From Bacillota bacterium (GTDB lineage Bacteria > Bacillota > Clostridia > Peptostreptococcales > Anaerovoracaceae): a DNA stretch of 64,000 nt. Location of the stretch: the NCBI GenBank assembly GCA_017557505.1, contig JAFYYP010000007.1, positions 1 to 64,000 on the forward strand, given 5' to 3'. Below the pieces are notes generated by a model. That model made no database searches and was not told the DNA's origin. It worked only from the letters and a program-made list of their open reading frames with translations. Positions 1 through 7,628 of the stretch are shown here, piece by piece. How positions within the stretch are numbered: position 1 is the stretch's first letter; each line of letters starts with the position of its first letter. The translations under genes and the position numbers were made by a program.

Positions 1-490
1 GCAGCAGCGCATCGCCATCGCGCGTGCGCTCGTCATGGAACCGAAGGTCATGATCCTGGATGAGCCGACGTCGGCGCTCGACATATCCGTACAGGCGCAG
101 ATCCTCAATCTGCTGCTGAAACTGCAGAAGGAGTACAACCTGACGTACGTCATCATCACGCACGACCTGAACGTTATCCGCTACGTGTCGGACCGAATCG
201 CCGTGATGTATATGGGCAGGCTCGTGGAATACGGCACGATCGACGACGTGCTCGAACATCCGCTGCACCCCTATACGGACATCCTCATCCACTCCGTCCC
301 CGTCACCGATCCGGACAGCCGCGGCGGCGAAAAACGCAAGTTCCCCGGCGAACCCGGCGACGTGCCGGAGGACCCGGCAGCCTGCCGCCTTGCGAAGCGA
401 TGCCCGCACGTGACGGACCGCTGCCTGAAAGAAACGCCTCCGCTGAAGGAGGTCACTCCCGGTCATTTCGCGGAATGCTTCCTTGTGTAG
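1..490 (+). CDS. Peptide ABC transporter ATP-binding protein, DppF/OppF type (5' truncated)
   Basis: This is the C-terminal part of an ABC ATPase; the reading frame is already open at base 2, so the start lies outside the window. It would hydrolyse ATP at the cytoplasmic face to drive oligopeptide or dipeptide import. Visible are the end of the signature region (QQRIAIARAL), Walker B (VMILDEPTSALD), the H-loop (ITHD) and a C-terminal oligopeptide-transporter domain with HPYTDIL and a Cys-rich tail (C-R-L-A-K-R-C-P-H then a third Cys), typical of DppF/OppF. The next gene encodes a family 5 peptide-binding lipoprotein, which supports a peptide substrate. Whether the permeases lie upstream cannot be seen. 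Confidence 0.93.
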   Translation, partial: QQRIAIARALVMEPKVMILDEPTSALDISVQAQILNLLLKLQKEYNLTYVIITHDLNVIRYVSDRIAVMYMGRLVEYGTIDDVLEHPLHPYTDILIHSVPVTDPDSRGGEKRKFPGEPGDVPEDPAACRLAKRCPHVTDRCLKETPPLKEVTPGHFAECFLV

Positions 491-558
491 CATGCCGTGT
501 TGAAAATGCATAAACTGTATCTTTTATCACCATATCTTTAACAAAACAGGAGGAAAAC

Positions 559-2148
559 ATGAAGAAAACACTTGCAATCCTGCTTGCCCTCGCGCTGTGC
601 TTAGGCCTTCTGGCCGGCTGCAGCGGCGGCTCCGGCGGCGGTTCCGACGCCCCGGCTGCCGATGACGGCGAGCGCACGTCCATCACGCTTGCGGAGAGCT
701 CCCAGTGGTGGGGCGCGGACTGCGTCCTGCTCGACGGCACTTCGTTCGGTCAGTGCCTGATCCAGGAACCCCTGGTCGCGCTGGATGACGACGGTAACAT
801 GGTGCCTGCCATCGCGGAAGCCATCAACGTCAGTGAAGACGGTCTCACCATCACTCTGACTATCCCCAAGGGCATGTACTTTGCGTCCGGCGAGGAACTG
901 CTGCCCGAAGACGTCAAGGCATCTCTTGACCGTTTCAAGGCAGTCGCGCCGTTTGCCGACAACCTCGCCGCAGTCGAATCCATCGACATCGACGGACAGG
1001 ACGTCATCCTGAAGCTGTCCGAATTCTCTTCCGACATCTCCTGCACCCTGAGCGGCACGTTCATTACCGTACAGGACAAGGACGTGCTGGATTCCACCAG
1101 TGACGACGATCTGCTGTGGGGTGCCCGGCCTTACGGTCCGTATTACATCAGCGAGTATGTGGAAGGCTCTCACGTCGTCCTGACGAGAAACGACAAGTAC
1201 TGGACCAATAACCCCAACGTCAAGAATAAAGGACCTCTCAAGTATGAGCAGATCACGGTCCGTTTCATCCCCGAAGAGTTCACGATGGCGAACGCTCTTA
1301 ACATCGACGATATCCAGGGTACTTACTCCCTGTCCCTGGACGGCGTGGCGCAGCTCACCCGCAGCGACGTGGACGTCGAGACCTTCGTCAACATCCCGAA
1401 CATCAACTACATCGAGTTCAACTGCCACGACGGTCTGATGACTGACAGAGAACTGAGAGAAGCGATCGTGCTGCTATGTGACAGAGACAGGATCAAAGAG
1501 GACAACTCCGACCGGGTCATCCCCGCGTACTCCTTCGTCACGGAAGGCATTCCTAACAAGAGCGACGAATTCGAGAGCTATTTCATGAACAACTACAACA
1601 CCAACGTACCTGCTGCCAAGCAGAAGCTGGAAGACCTGGGATGGGCAGACAGCGACGGCGACGGCTATCTCGACAAGGACGGCCAGACGCTCGAACTGCT
1701 GATCGTCGCCAACGACGACGTGATCGAGAACAACACCTGCCAGTCTCTGCAGATCCAGTTCAAGGAAGCGGGCGTCAAGCTGAACATCGAGACTTATGCG
1801 GACTACGGTCACTACGACGTGATCGCGGAAGGCAATTACGACCTCGGTCTCGAACACTTCGGCTGGCAGGAACCTGTTCTGCTGCTGCAGTACGCCCTGT
1901 CTGATGAGACGAATTTCGATGTGTTCGGCATCACGGACGAGTATTTCGAGAACGTTTCCAAGGTACAGCACACCGTAGACTATGACGAAAGAACGCAGTA
2001 CGTCGATATCGCGGAGCATTATCTCGCGGACAACTGGATCACCTGCCCGCTGTACACCGACATGACGACCATGGTCTTCACGCCGGCGACGGAAGGTATC
2101 ATCTTCCAGGCCAGCGGCATGGTCTATCACAACGATATGGGATTCTAA
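559..2148 (+). CDS. Peptide ABC transporter substrate-binding lipoprotein (SBP family 5)
   Basis: A 529-residue extracellular solute-binding lipoprotein that would capture peptides for the ABC importer ending just upstream. The N-terminus is a lipoprotein signal peptide with lipobox LLAGC (Cys21), followed by a Gly/Ser-rich tether. The mature part has the family 5 pattern, including the segment around residues 90-115 where SEDGLTITL and the ASGEELLPEDV stretch match the usual SxDGLxxTF...DGxPLTAxDV block. A strong AGGAGG lies 8 bases before the ATG. The 68-base gap to the ATPase shows no terminator, so the genes probably share a transcript. The exact ligand (dipeptide, oligopeptide or nickel) cannot be told; peptidase neighbours favour peptides. 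Confidence 0.93.
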   Translation: MKKTLAILLALALCLGLLAGCSGGSGGGSDAPAADDGERTSITLAESSQWWGADCVLLDGTSFGQCLIQEPLVALDDDGNMVPAIAEAINVSEDGLTITLTIPKGMYFASGEELLPEDVKASLDRFKAVAPFADNLAAVESIDIDGQDVILKLSEFSSDISCTLSGTFITVQDKDVLDSTSDDDLLWGARPYGPYYISEYVEGSHVVLTRNDKYWTNNPNVKNKGPLKYEQITVRFIPEEFTMANALNIDDIQGTYSLSLDGVAQLTRSDVDVETFVNIPNINYIEFNCHDGLMTDRELREAIVLLCDRDRIKEDNSDRVIPAYSFVTEGIPNKSDEFESYFMNNYNTNVPAAKQKLEDLGWADSDGDGYLDKDGQTLELLIVANDDVIENNTCQSLQIQFKEAGVKLNIETYADYGHYDVIAEGNYDLGLEHFGWQEPVLLLQYALSDETNFDVFGITDEYFENVSKVQHTVDYDERTQYVDIAEHYLADNWITCPLYTDMTTMVFTPATEGIIFQASGMVYHNDMGF

Positions 2149-2151
2149 AAC

Positions 2152-3525
2152 ATGAAGAAAGCTTATTGGGATCTGCTGAACAGCATCCCTGATTACAAAG
2201 AATTTCTGACGCTGGAGGAGCTGAACGCAAGTTCGGCTTCTCTGGCTGCGGCCCATCCGGACTGCGTGTCCGAGTTCGAGCTCGGCAAGAGCACGGAAGG
2301 GCGGGCCATCATGGGTCTGAAGATCGGAGAGGGCAGCAAGAACGCGCTCATCTTCGGCTGCCCGCATCCGAACGAACCGATCGGCACGATGCTGCTGGAG
2401 CACTTCACGAAGTCTCTGGCGGAGAATGAAGAACTGAGACGGGAACTGGACTACACCTGGTACATCGTCAAGGTCTGGGATACCGACGGTTACGTGCGCA
2501 ACGAGGGCTGGCTGAAGGGTCCGTATACGCTGTACAACTACTCCCGGAATTTCTACCGTCCCGTGAGCTTCAAGCAGGTGGACTGGACGTTCCCCATCGA
2601 TCACAAGAACTATCATTTCCACGACACCATTCCGGAAACGCAGGCGATGATGGAACTGATCGACCGGGTCAAGCCGGCATTCACCTACGCGCTGCACAAC
2701 GCGGGATTCGGCGGCACGTATTTCTACGTGACCGAAGACTATCCGGATCTTTATCCCAGTCTGTACGACGCGACGTTCCGCATGGGCGTGCCTCTGCACC
2801 TGGGCGAGCCGGAAGCGCCGTCCATCCCTGTGCTGGCGCCGGCCGTGCTGATGGCCGAAGGCATAGAGGTCGAATACGACTATCTCGAAAAGTTCGGCGT
2901 GGAGCATCCGGAAGAGGTGATCGAATGCGGCACGTGCAGCGACTCCTATTCCAAGCAGCGCTATGGCACGTTTACGTTCCTGACGGAGCTGCCGTACTTC
3001 TACGACCCGCGCATCGCGGACCCGTCTCCTTCGGACAAGATCCGCGGCGACGTGATCCTCGAGAATCTGGCCTGGACGAAGGAGTCCAACGCGAAGATCA
3101 ACGCGGTGCTGGACAAGACGCGTCAGTACATCGACCCGCAGAACGTCTTTCTGCTGGCCATGCGCGACAACATCCGTGAGGAAGGCATGGAAGCCGAGGA
3201 AAAGATGGCGAAGGAAGACCCGGCTTACCGGGTGCCCGCCACGAAGGCACAGGAGTTCGACACGCTGTGGGTCATGAAGTTCTACCGTCTGCTGGCCTAC
3301 GGCATGCTGATCCGCATGCACGAAGAAGAGCTGGCGAAACAGCCGTCTGAAGAAGCCCGCAAGGCCCTGGAATGGGGCAAAGAGCAGGCAGTCGCCTTGC
3401 ATAAGGAACTGGCGGACGAGCTCGAGGAAAAGCTCGATTATTCCGTCATCCCCATCCGCACGCTGGCGAACATCCAGCTGGAGTGCGGCCTGAAGACCGC
3501 GGAATACATCCACCGTTTAGCTTGA
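2152..3525 (+). CDS. M14 family zinc carboxypeptidase-like protein
   Basis: A 457-residue protein with the M14 metallocarboxypeptidase pattern: an HxxE zinc pair (H72, E75 in PHPNEP), an N-Y-S-R-N-F segment near 129-134 in the substrate-binding position, and a third zinc His (H182 in YALHNAG). No signal peptide is visible, so it probably acts in the cytoplasm on imported peptides. The C-terminal 200 residues are helical and charged and are not assigned; I could not place the catalytic glutamate with certainty. It begins 3 bases after the binding-protein gene and its stop overlaps the next start (TGATG), so it is translationally coupled within a peptide uptake and degradation operon. Confidence 0.78.
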   Translation: MKKAYWDLLNSIPDYKEFLTLEELNASSASLAAAHPDCVSEFELGKSTEGRAIMGLKIGEGSKNALIFGCPHPNEPIGTMLLEHFTKSLAENEELRRELDYTWYIVKVWDTDGYVRNEGWLKGPYTLYNYSRNFYRPVSFKQVDWTFPIDHKNYHFHDTIPETQAMMELIDRVKPAFTYALHNAGFGGTYFYVTEDYPDLYPSLYDATFRMGVPLHLGEPEAPSIPVLAPAVLMAEGIEVEYDYLEKFGVEHPEEVIECGTCSDSYSKQRYGTFTFLTELPYFYDPRIADPSPSDKIRGDVILENLAWTKESNAKINAVLDKTRQYIDPQNVFLLAMRDNIREEGMEAEEKMAKEDPAYRVPATKAQEFDTLWVMKFYRLLAYGMLIRMHEEELAKQPSEEARKALEWGKEQAVALHKELADELEEKLDYSVIPIRTLANIQLECGLKTAEYIHRLA

Positions 3526-4967
3526 TGCACATTCTATACGTTTTATTACAACTGACATGGGGGCTCCCGCAGTCTTTGCTGGGGCTCCTATATCTCTTAA
3601 GAGAGGGAAGAGGGAAGGAGCACTTCTGGTTTCACGGTGCCTATGTGACCCGCTGGGATCACACCGGCGGCATCAGCCTTGGCATGTTCATCTTCATCGG
3701 CGATCCTCTGATGGACTACGGCGAAGAGAATGCCTATCTGACGCACGAGTACGGACACAGCATCCAGTCGCTGCTTTACGGCCCGCTGTATCTTCTCATC
3801 GTCGGTGTCCCTTCCTTTCGCTGGGCGGCAAAATACACGAAGGAGATGCTCCGCCGGGGGATCTCCTATTTCAGCGTGTTTCCGGAGGACCAGGCGAACC
3901 GGTTCGGCGAGAGAGTGACGGGGATCAGAGTGCCCGAACAGCTGCCGGCAGAGATGTTCGAACTGTACGATTCCTTTGCCCTCGAGATCGGCGGTGTGAA
4001 GCAGTGGGTGAGCATACGGGGCAGAAATGCGGACGCGCCTGTCCTGCTCGTGCTGCACGGCGGACCGGGATCCACGCTGACCGGCCTCAGCCATCTCTAT
4101 CAACGGCCGTGGGAGAGTCATTACATCGTCGTGAACTGGGATCAGCGGTGCAGCGGGAAAACCGCGACGATCTCCGGCGCGAAAAGCGAACAGGAGATCA
4201 CGCTGGAACGGATGCTTGCCGATGCGCTGGAGCTGACGGATCATCTGCGCAGGCGTTTTCACAGGGATAAGATCGTTCTGCTGGGTCACTCCTGGGGCAC
4301 GATGATGGGCGCGCATCTGGTGCAGGCGCATCCGGAACGCTATGCCGCTTATATCTCGACCGGCACCATGGTGAACACCCGCGAGGAATCCGAACTGCAG
4401 GCGGCGTATTACCGGGAGAAATTCCGGGCGGAAGGGAACGCGAAGAAGCTGAAAAGGGTCGAGGCCCTCGGCGCGTTCTGGGAAGAGGAGACCATTCCGG
4501 AGGACAAGACCCTCGCTATGAACCGCATCCTGATCGAGGAGGGCAATTCCAGCGTCATGGCGCACGGATTGATCGACGACATCCGCTATGAACTGCTGCC
4601 GCTGCTGCGTTCCCCGGAGTATTCGCTGAAGGATGCCCTGAACCTCTTCGGATACAAGGCCTATACGCGGATCATAGAAAAAGACATGCCCAGCTTCGAC
4701 CTTGCGAAACTGGGCTGCGAATACCGGATACCGGTCTATTATATCGAGGGCAGGCAGGACATGCAGACACCCTATCCGCTGGCAAAGGCTTTCTATGAGA
4801 AAACGGTCGCGCCGGATAAGGACTTCTTTACGCTCGACCCCTGCGCGCACTGCTGGGACATCGACGCCCCGGATCAGATGGCGCGCGTGATGTGCGAAGA
4901 ACTGCCGCCGCGGATCCGCGCCTATTCGTCTTCGTCCGCGTCCTCTTTGCGCACGCGCTCGAGATAG
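3525..4967 (+). CDS. Fusion of a HEYGH zinc-protease-like membrane domain with an alpha/beta hydrolase (prolyl aminopeptidase-like)
   Basis: A 480-residue two-part protein. Residues 1-130 have a hydrophobic N-terminus, HEYGH at 74-78 (an HExxH-type zinc motif) and a later EDQANRFG at 121-128 that may supply a third ligand. Residues 145-480 are an alpha/beta hydrolase of the S33 type: HGGPGS (oxyanion, about 178-183), GHSWG with nucleophile Ser256, a late Asp in EGRQDMQ and a His in PCAHCWD. The start at 3525 overlaps the upstream stop; an in-frame ATG at 3483 lies inside the previous gene and is less likely. A stand-alone relative of the first domain is encoded at 50067-50558. The 3' end overlaps the convergent M28 gene by 46 bases. 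Confidence 0.75.
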   Translation: MHILYVLLQLTWGLPQSLLGLLYLLREGRGKEHFWFHGAYVTRWDHTGGISLGMFIFIGDPLMDYGEENAYLTHEYGHSIQSLLYGPLYLLIVGVPSFRWAAKYTKEMLRRGISYFSVFPEDQANRFGERVTGIRVPEQLPAEMFELYDSFALEIGGVKQWVSIRGRNADAPVLLVLHGGPGSTLTGLSHLYQRPWESHYIVVNWDQRCSGKTATISGAKSEQEITLERMLADALELTDHLRRRFHRDKIVLLGHSWGTMMGAHLVQAHPERYAAYISTGTMVNTREESELQAAYYREKFRAEGNAKKLKRVEALGAFWEEETIPEDKTLAMNRILIEEGNSSVMAHGLIDDIRYELLPLLRSPEYSLKDALNLFGYKAYTRIIEKDMPSFDLAKLGCEYRIPVYYIEGRQDMQTPYPLAKAFYEKTVAPDKDFFTLDPCAHCWDIDAPDQMARVMCEELPPRIRAYSSSSASSLRTRSR

Positions 4968-6175
4968 ACGTCGATCTTCTTCTTGAGCTTCTTGGGGATC
5001 TTGCGGTCCACGGGGCATTTGACCGCGTTCGCCATGCGGTCCGCGAACCATGCGATGAAGTCAACGTCTTTCTGGATCTGCTTCGGCGACAGGATAGCTT
5101 CCGTATCGTAGCAGTTGTGGAAGGACGCGTACTGGCCTTCGCACATGCGGGCGAACGTGACCGCGGGCACGCCCTTGTCTGCAAAGGGGGTGGAATCGCT
5201 GGAATACACTTCGTCGTAGGCTTTCATGCCCCAGCCGATCTCCATGGCCAGATAGCTCAGATAGTGCGACAGCTTTTCTTCCGCCGTGCAGCAGGCTTCG
5301 AAGCTGCCCATCGTCTCGCCGATCATGTCCACGTTGATATTCAGGACCATCTTTTCGACCTCATCTTTATGCATTTCGAGGTAATTCCTGGAACCGTGCA
5401 GGTCTTCTTCTTCGCCGCCGCAGAACACGAAGCGTACGCCGTAGTTGTTCGGGGCGGTCTTTTTTAATTCTTCCATGATCCCCAGCAGGGCGATGCAGCC
5501 GGTCATATTGTCCCAGGACCCCTTGGAAAGGTACGTCGAATCGAAGTGGGCCGTGCAGACGATCCATTCGTCTATTTTGCCCGGGATCTCCGCTACAACG
5601 TTACGCATAGTGACGGGGAATTCTTTCTGCTTCAAGACCATGTGAAGCTCTTCCGCGCCGTTCTTCACGAGCTTTGCCGCATCCTTGACGTGGATCTGCA
5701 GACCGGGAAGCTTCTTGCCGCCGGCGCCTTCAAGATAGCGCTCTGCAAGGAAACGTTTGTCCGGGCTGCTGTCTTTGAAATTGACGTTTCCGTTCGTGAC
5801 GATGAAGCCCAGCGCTCCATTTTCCGCGATGTCTTTATAATCAAAGTATCCGAGCCATCCGTCCAGGATGACGATCTTGTCCTTTACTTTAGTCAGGGAA
5901 GCCTTGTCTTTTTCCCTCAAATGGATGAACGGCGCTGTGACGTCGGCATTGCCGCTGGCAAGATAACCGTTGCAGGGGATCTCTTTCCCGTCCGCTGTCA
6001 GCTTCGCCTTCTTGATCTCGCCGCCCGCGACCTGAAATTCTTCGATCTCCGGGTCCACGCCCAACGCGCGGCATTCCTCCGCAAGGTACTGCGCAACCTT
6101 CAGTTCTTCAGGCGTTCCGCTGACGTGGGGGAACGCGGTATCCTTCAAAATCTTCTTGATCTTTTTGATGTCCAT
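4922..6175 (-). CDS. M28 family zinc aminopeptidase with PA-like insert
   Basis: A 417-residue metallopeptidase expected to remove N-terminal residues from peptides. All M28 co-catalytic zinc positions are visible: H210 and D212 (AHFDS), bridging D222 (SWDN), catalytic and zinc Glu at 255-256 (GGEEED), D283 (NVDMIG) and H353 (SFHN). Residues about 75-170 form a PA-like insert typical of the family. There is no signal peptide, so it is probably cytosolic. AAGGAGC precedes the ATG, and a promoter is visible upstream (6200-6227). A clear paralog lies at 31995-33224. It converges on the hydrolase fusion gene with a 46-base coding overlap. Confidence 0.92.
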   Translation of the reverse strand: MDIKKIKKILKDTAFPHVSGTPEELKVAQYLAEECRALGVDPEIEEFQVAGGEIKKAKLTADGKEIPCNGYLASGNADVTAPFIHLREKDKASLTKVKDKIVILDGWLGYFDYKDIAENGALGFIVTNGNVNFKDSSPDKRFLAERYLEGAGGKKLPGLQIHVKDAAKLVKNGAEELHMVLKQKEFPVTMRNVVAEIPGKIDEWIVCTAHFDSTYLSKGSWDNMTGCIALLGIMEELKKTAPNNYGVRFVFCGGEEEDLHGSRNYLEMHKDEVEKMVLNINVDMIGETMGSFEACCTAEEKLSHYLSYLAMEIGWGMKAYDEVYSSDSTPFADKGVPAVTFARMCEGQYASFHNCYDTEAILSPKQIQKDVDFIAWFADRMANAVKCPVDRKIPKKLKKKIDVYLERVRKEDADEDE

Positions 6176-6199
6176 AACGATGCTCCTTTCTTCGATTTC

Positions 6200-6227
6200 A
6201 TTGTATCATACACAGAAACTTCATCAA
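6200..6227 (-). promoter_or_regulatory. Promoter of the M28 peptidase gene
   Basis: Read on the minus strand, TTGATG (complement of 6222-6227) and TACAAT (complement of 6200-6205) are separated by 16 bases, a good sigma70-type promoter about 25 bases before the peptidase start. It is divergent from the extended -10 promoter at 6253-6261. Confidence 0.6.
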
Positions 6228-6252
6228 ATCTATATGTACCGGAGCAAGAATA

Positions 6253-6261
6253 TGCTATACT
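6253..6261 (+). promoter_or_regulatory. Extended -10 promoter of the trigger-factor-like lipoprotein gene
   Basis: TGCTATACT is an extended -10 element (TGn plus TATACT) about 40 bases before the start at 6302. No convincing -35 is seen, as is usual for this promoter type. Confidence 0.5.
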
Positions 6262-6301
6262 GAATTGTTTTTACACCGACAGAAAGGGGATTAGAAAACC
6301 T

Positions 6302-7396
6302 ATGAATATGAAAAAGATTTTAGCTTTGCTGCTGGCGCTCGCCTTGGTCTTCGGTCTGGCGGCCTGCACGAAAGACGGCGGCGATAACGGCGGTTCCGAC
6401 AGCGGCGAGGTGCCGGCATACAGTCAGTATATGGACGAGAACGGTTTCTTCGAAGGGGTCACCGCGAAGGATTACGTCACGCTCGGCCAGTATGAAGGCA
6501 TCAAGGTGCCCGCTGACGAGGTCATGGTCACCACGCATCAGATCGAAGCCGAAATGGACGAGCTGCTGAGCAGCTATTCCGAAACGAAGGAAGTCACGGA
6601 CCGCGCGGCGCAGCTTGGCGACACCGTCGACATCGACTACGAAGGCTACATGGACGGCGAACAGTTCGAAGGCGGCACAGGCAACAATCCGAGCCTGGTG
6701 CTGGGCAGCGGCAGCTTTATCGACGGATTCGAAGAAGGCATCGTCGGTCACGAGGTGGGCGACAACTTCGATCTGGAACTGAACTTCCCGGATCCGTATC
6801 TCAACAACGAGGAACTTTCCGGCAAGGCGGTCACGTTCATCGTCACGCTGAATTCCATCAGCGAGGAGATCGCACCCACGCTGACGGATGCGTTCGTTAC
6901 CATGAACTTCGAGAGCGAATACGGCTGGAGAACGGTCGAAGAGATGAGAAGCGGCATCGAAGAGCAGCTGAAGGAAGACGCGCTGTACAACTATGTGCTG
7001 ACGCAGGTCGACAACTTCACGGTCTCCGAAGTGCCCGAATCCATGGTCCAGTACGAAGCCGGCTGCATGAGAGTCTACTACGAGCAGTTCGCAGCCATGT
7101 ACGGCATGACTCTGGACGATTTCGTCTCCGGTATGGGCGTGGAGAATTTCGACGGACTCGTGGAGATGTACAGAGAAGAACTGACTTCCTCCGCGCGTTC
7201 CTACCTGATCTACCAGGCCATCGCAGAAGACAAGGGCCTGACGGTCACCGACGAGGACGTGAAAGCGGAATTCGCCGACATGGACGAAAGCTCCTATAAA
7301 GATATCGTGGATTACTACGGCATGCCCTACATCAAGTGCATGATGCTGAATTCCAAGGTCGCCGAGATGATCCGCGACAGCGCGGTCATCGAATAA
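6302..7396 (+). CDS. Trigger-factor-like FKBP-type peptidyl-prolyl isomerase lipoprotein
   Basis: A 364-residue lipoprotein likely to assist folding of exported proteins outside the membrane. It has a lipobox GLAAC (Cys22) after a hydrophobic signal, and an acidic linker. The FKBP domain spans about residues 95-185 (GDTVDIDYEGYMDG, then GSGSFIDGFEEGIVGHEVGD). A C-terminal helical part (about 190-364) resembles the trigger factor chaperone arms (TLTDAFV, then VPESMVQYE). ATG 6302 was chosen because it is preceded by AAAGGGG and opens directly into the signal peptide; the frame is open further upstream but runs through the divergent gene. The gene has its own promoter and is followed by the serC leader. 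Confidence 0.88.
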   Translation: MNMKKILALLLALALVFGLAACTKDGGDNGGSDSGEVPAYSQYMDENGFFEGVTAKDYVTLGQYEGIKVPADEVMVTTHQIEAEMDELLSSYSETKEVTDRAAQLGDTVDIDYEGYMDGEQFEGGTGNNPSLVLGSGSFIDGFEEGIVGHEVGDNFDLELNFPDPYLNNEELSGKAVTFIVTLNSISEEIAPTLTDAFVTMNFESEYGWRTVEEMRSGIEEQLKEDALYNYVLTQVDNFTVSEVPESMVQYEAGCMRVYYEQFAAMYGMTLDDFVSGMGVENFDGLVEMYREELTSSARSYLIYQAIAEDKGLTVTDEDVKAEFADMDESSYKDIVDYYGMPYIKCMMLNSKVAEMIRDSAVIE

Positions 7397-7412
7397 GACC
7401 GCAGATTGTCTG

Positions 7413-7441
7413 TTGACATCCAACGAAACAGGGTGTAATTT
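7413..7441 (+). promoter_or_regulatory. Promoter of the serC-serA operon
   Basis: A consensus -35 TTGACA (7413-7418) and a weak -10 TAATTT (7436-7441) are separated by 17 bases. Transcription would begin near 7447-7448, essentially at the start codon of the serine-rich leader peptide, so that peptide may be translated from a leaderless RNA. Confidence 0.55.
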
Positions 7442-7447
7442 ATTCGT

Positions 7448-7534
7448 ATGTTGAAACAAATCACCGTAACGACATCCAGCTCTACCCGGGAAGGCTCTTC
7501 GTCTTCCCTGATTGAGATGCGTCTGTTCCGGTAA
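7448..7534 (+). CDS. Serine-rich leader peptide of the serC-serA operon (28 codons)
   Basis: A short frame ATG 7448 to TAA 7532-7534 reads M-L-K-Q-I-T-V-T-T-S-S-S-T-R then E-G-S-S-S-S-L-I-E-M-R-L-F-R. Seven of 28 codons are serine: three in a row at 7475-7483 (TCC AGC TCT) and four in a row at 7496-7507 (TCT TCG TCT TCC). It lies directly before the genes for serine synthesis, and its last codons overlap the antiterminator strand, the arrangement of known amino-acid leader peptides such as trpL and hisL. Upstream there is only a weak Shine-Dalgarno-like AGGG about 14 bases from the ATG; leaderless initiation is possible. Expression has not been shown. Confidence 0.75.
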   Translation: MLKQITVTTSSSTREGSSSSLIEMRLFR

Positions 7535-7599
7535 TCGAAAGGGTGGAAATCCCAGGCAGTTAATACACCGGAAAGCAGACGCTTTCCGGTTTTTCTTTA
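7519..7599 (+). promoter_or_regulatory. Serine attenuator: mutually exclusive antiterminator and terminator
   Basis: Bases 7519-7532 can pair with 7567-7582 as 7 + 7 perfect base pairs separated by a two-base bulge (7574-7575), forming an antiterminator. Bases 7567-7576 can instead pair with 7581-7590, a 10-bp stem with a four-base loop followed by a U-run (7590-7599), an intrinsic terminator. Both use 7567-7576, so only one can form. A ribosome stalled on the Ser codons at 7496-7507 would leave 7519-7532 free and favour read-through; one reaching the stop at 7532 would cover that strand and allow termination. A small stem (7541-7543 with 7551-7553) lies in the loop. Confidence 0.8.
7567..7599 (+). 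terminator. Intrinsic terminator within the serC leader
   Basis: A perfect 10-bp stem (7567-7576 with 7581-7590), loop AGAC and a T-rich tract through 7599, located 30 bases before the serC start. Its position before the gene rather than after one shows that it is an attenuator element. Confidence 0.88.
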
Positions 7600-7628
7600 T
7601 CCGCGCAGATTGCGTACAAGGAGGCATC

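Noticed and set aside
7537-7566. Possible T-box sequence (GGGTGGAAATCCC) before serC
   Set aside because: It lacks the conserved ACCGCG continuation, its bulge would not match a tRNA-Ser discriminator, and no Stem I is seen. The Ser-rich frame and the antiterminator pairing explain the leader better.
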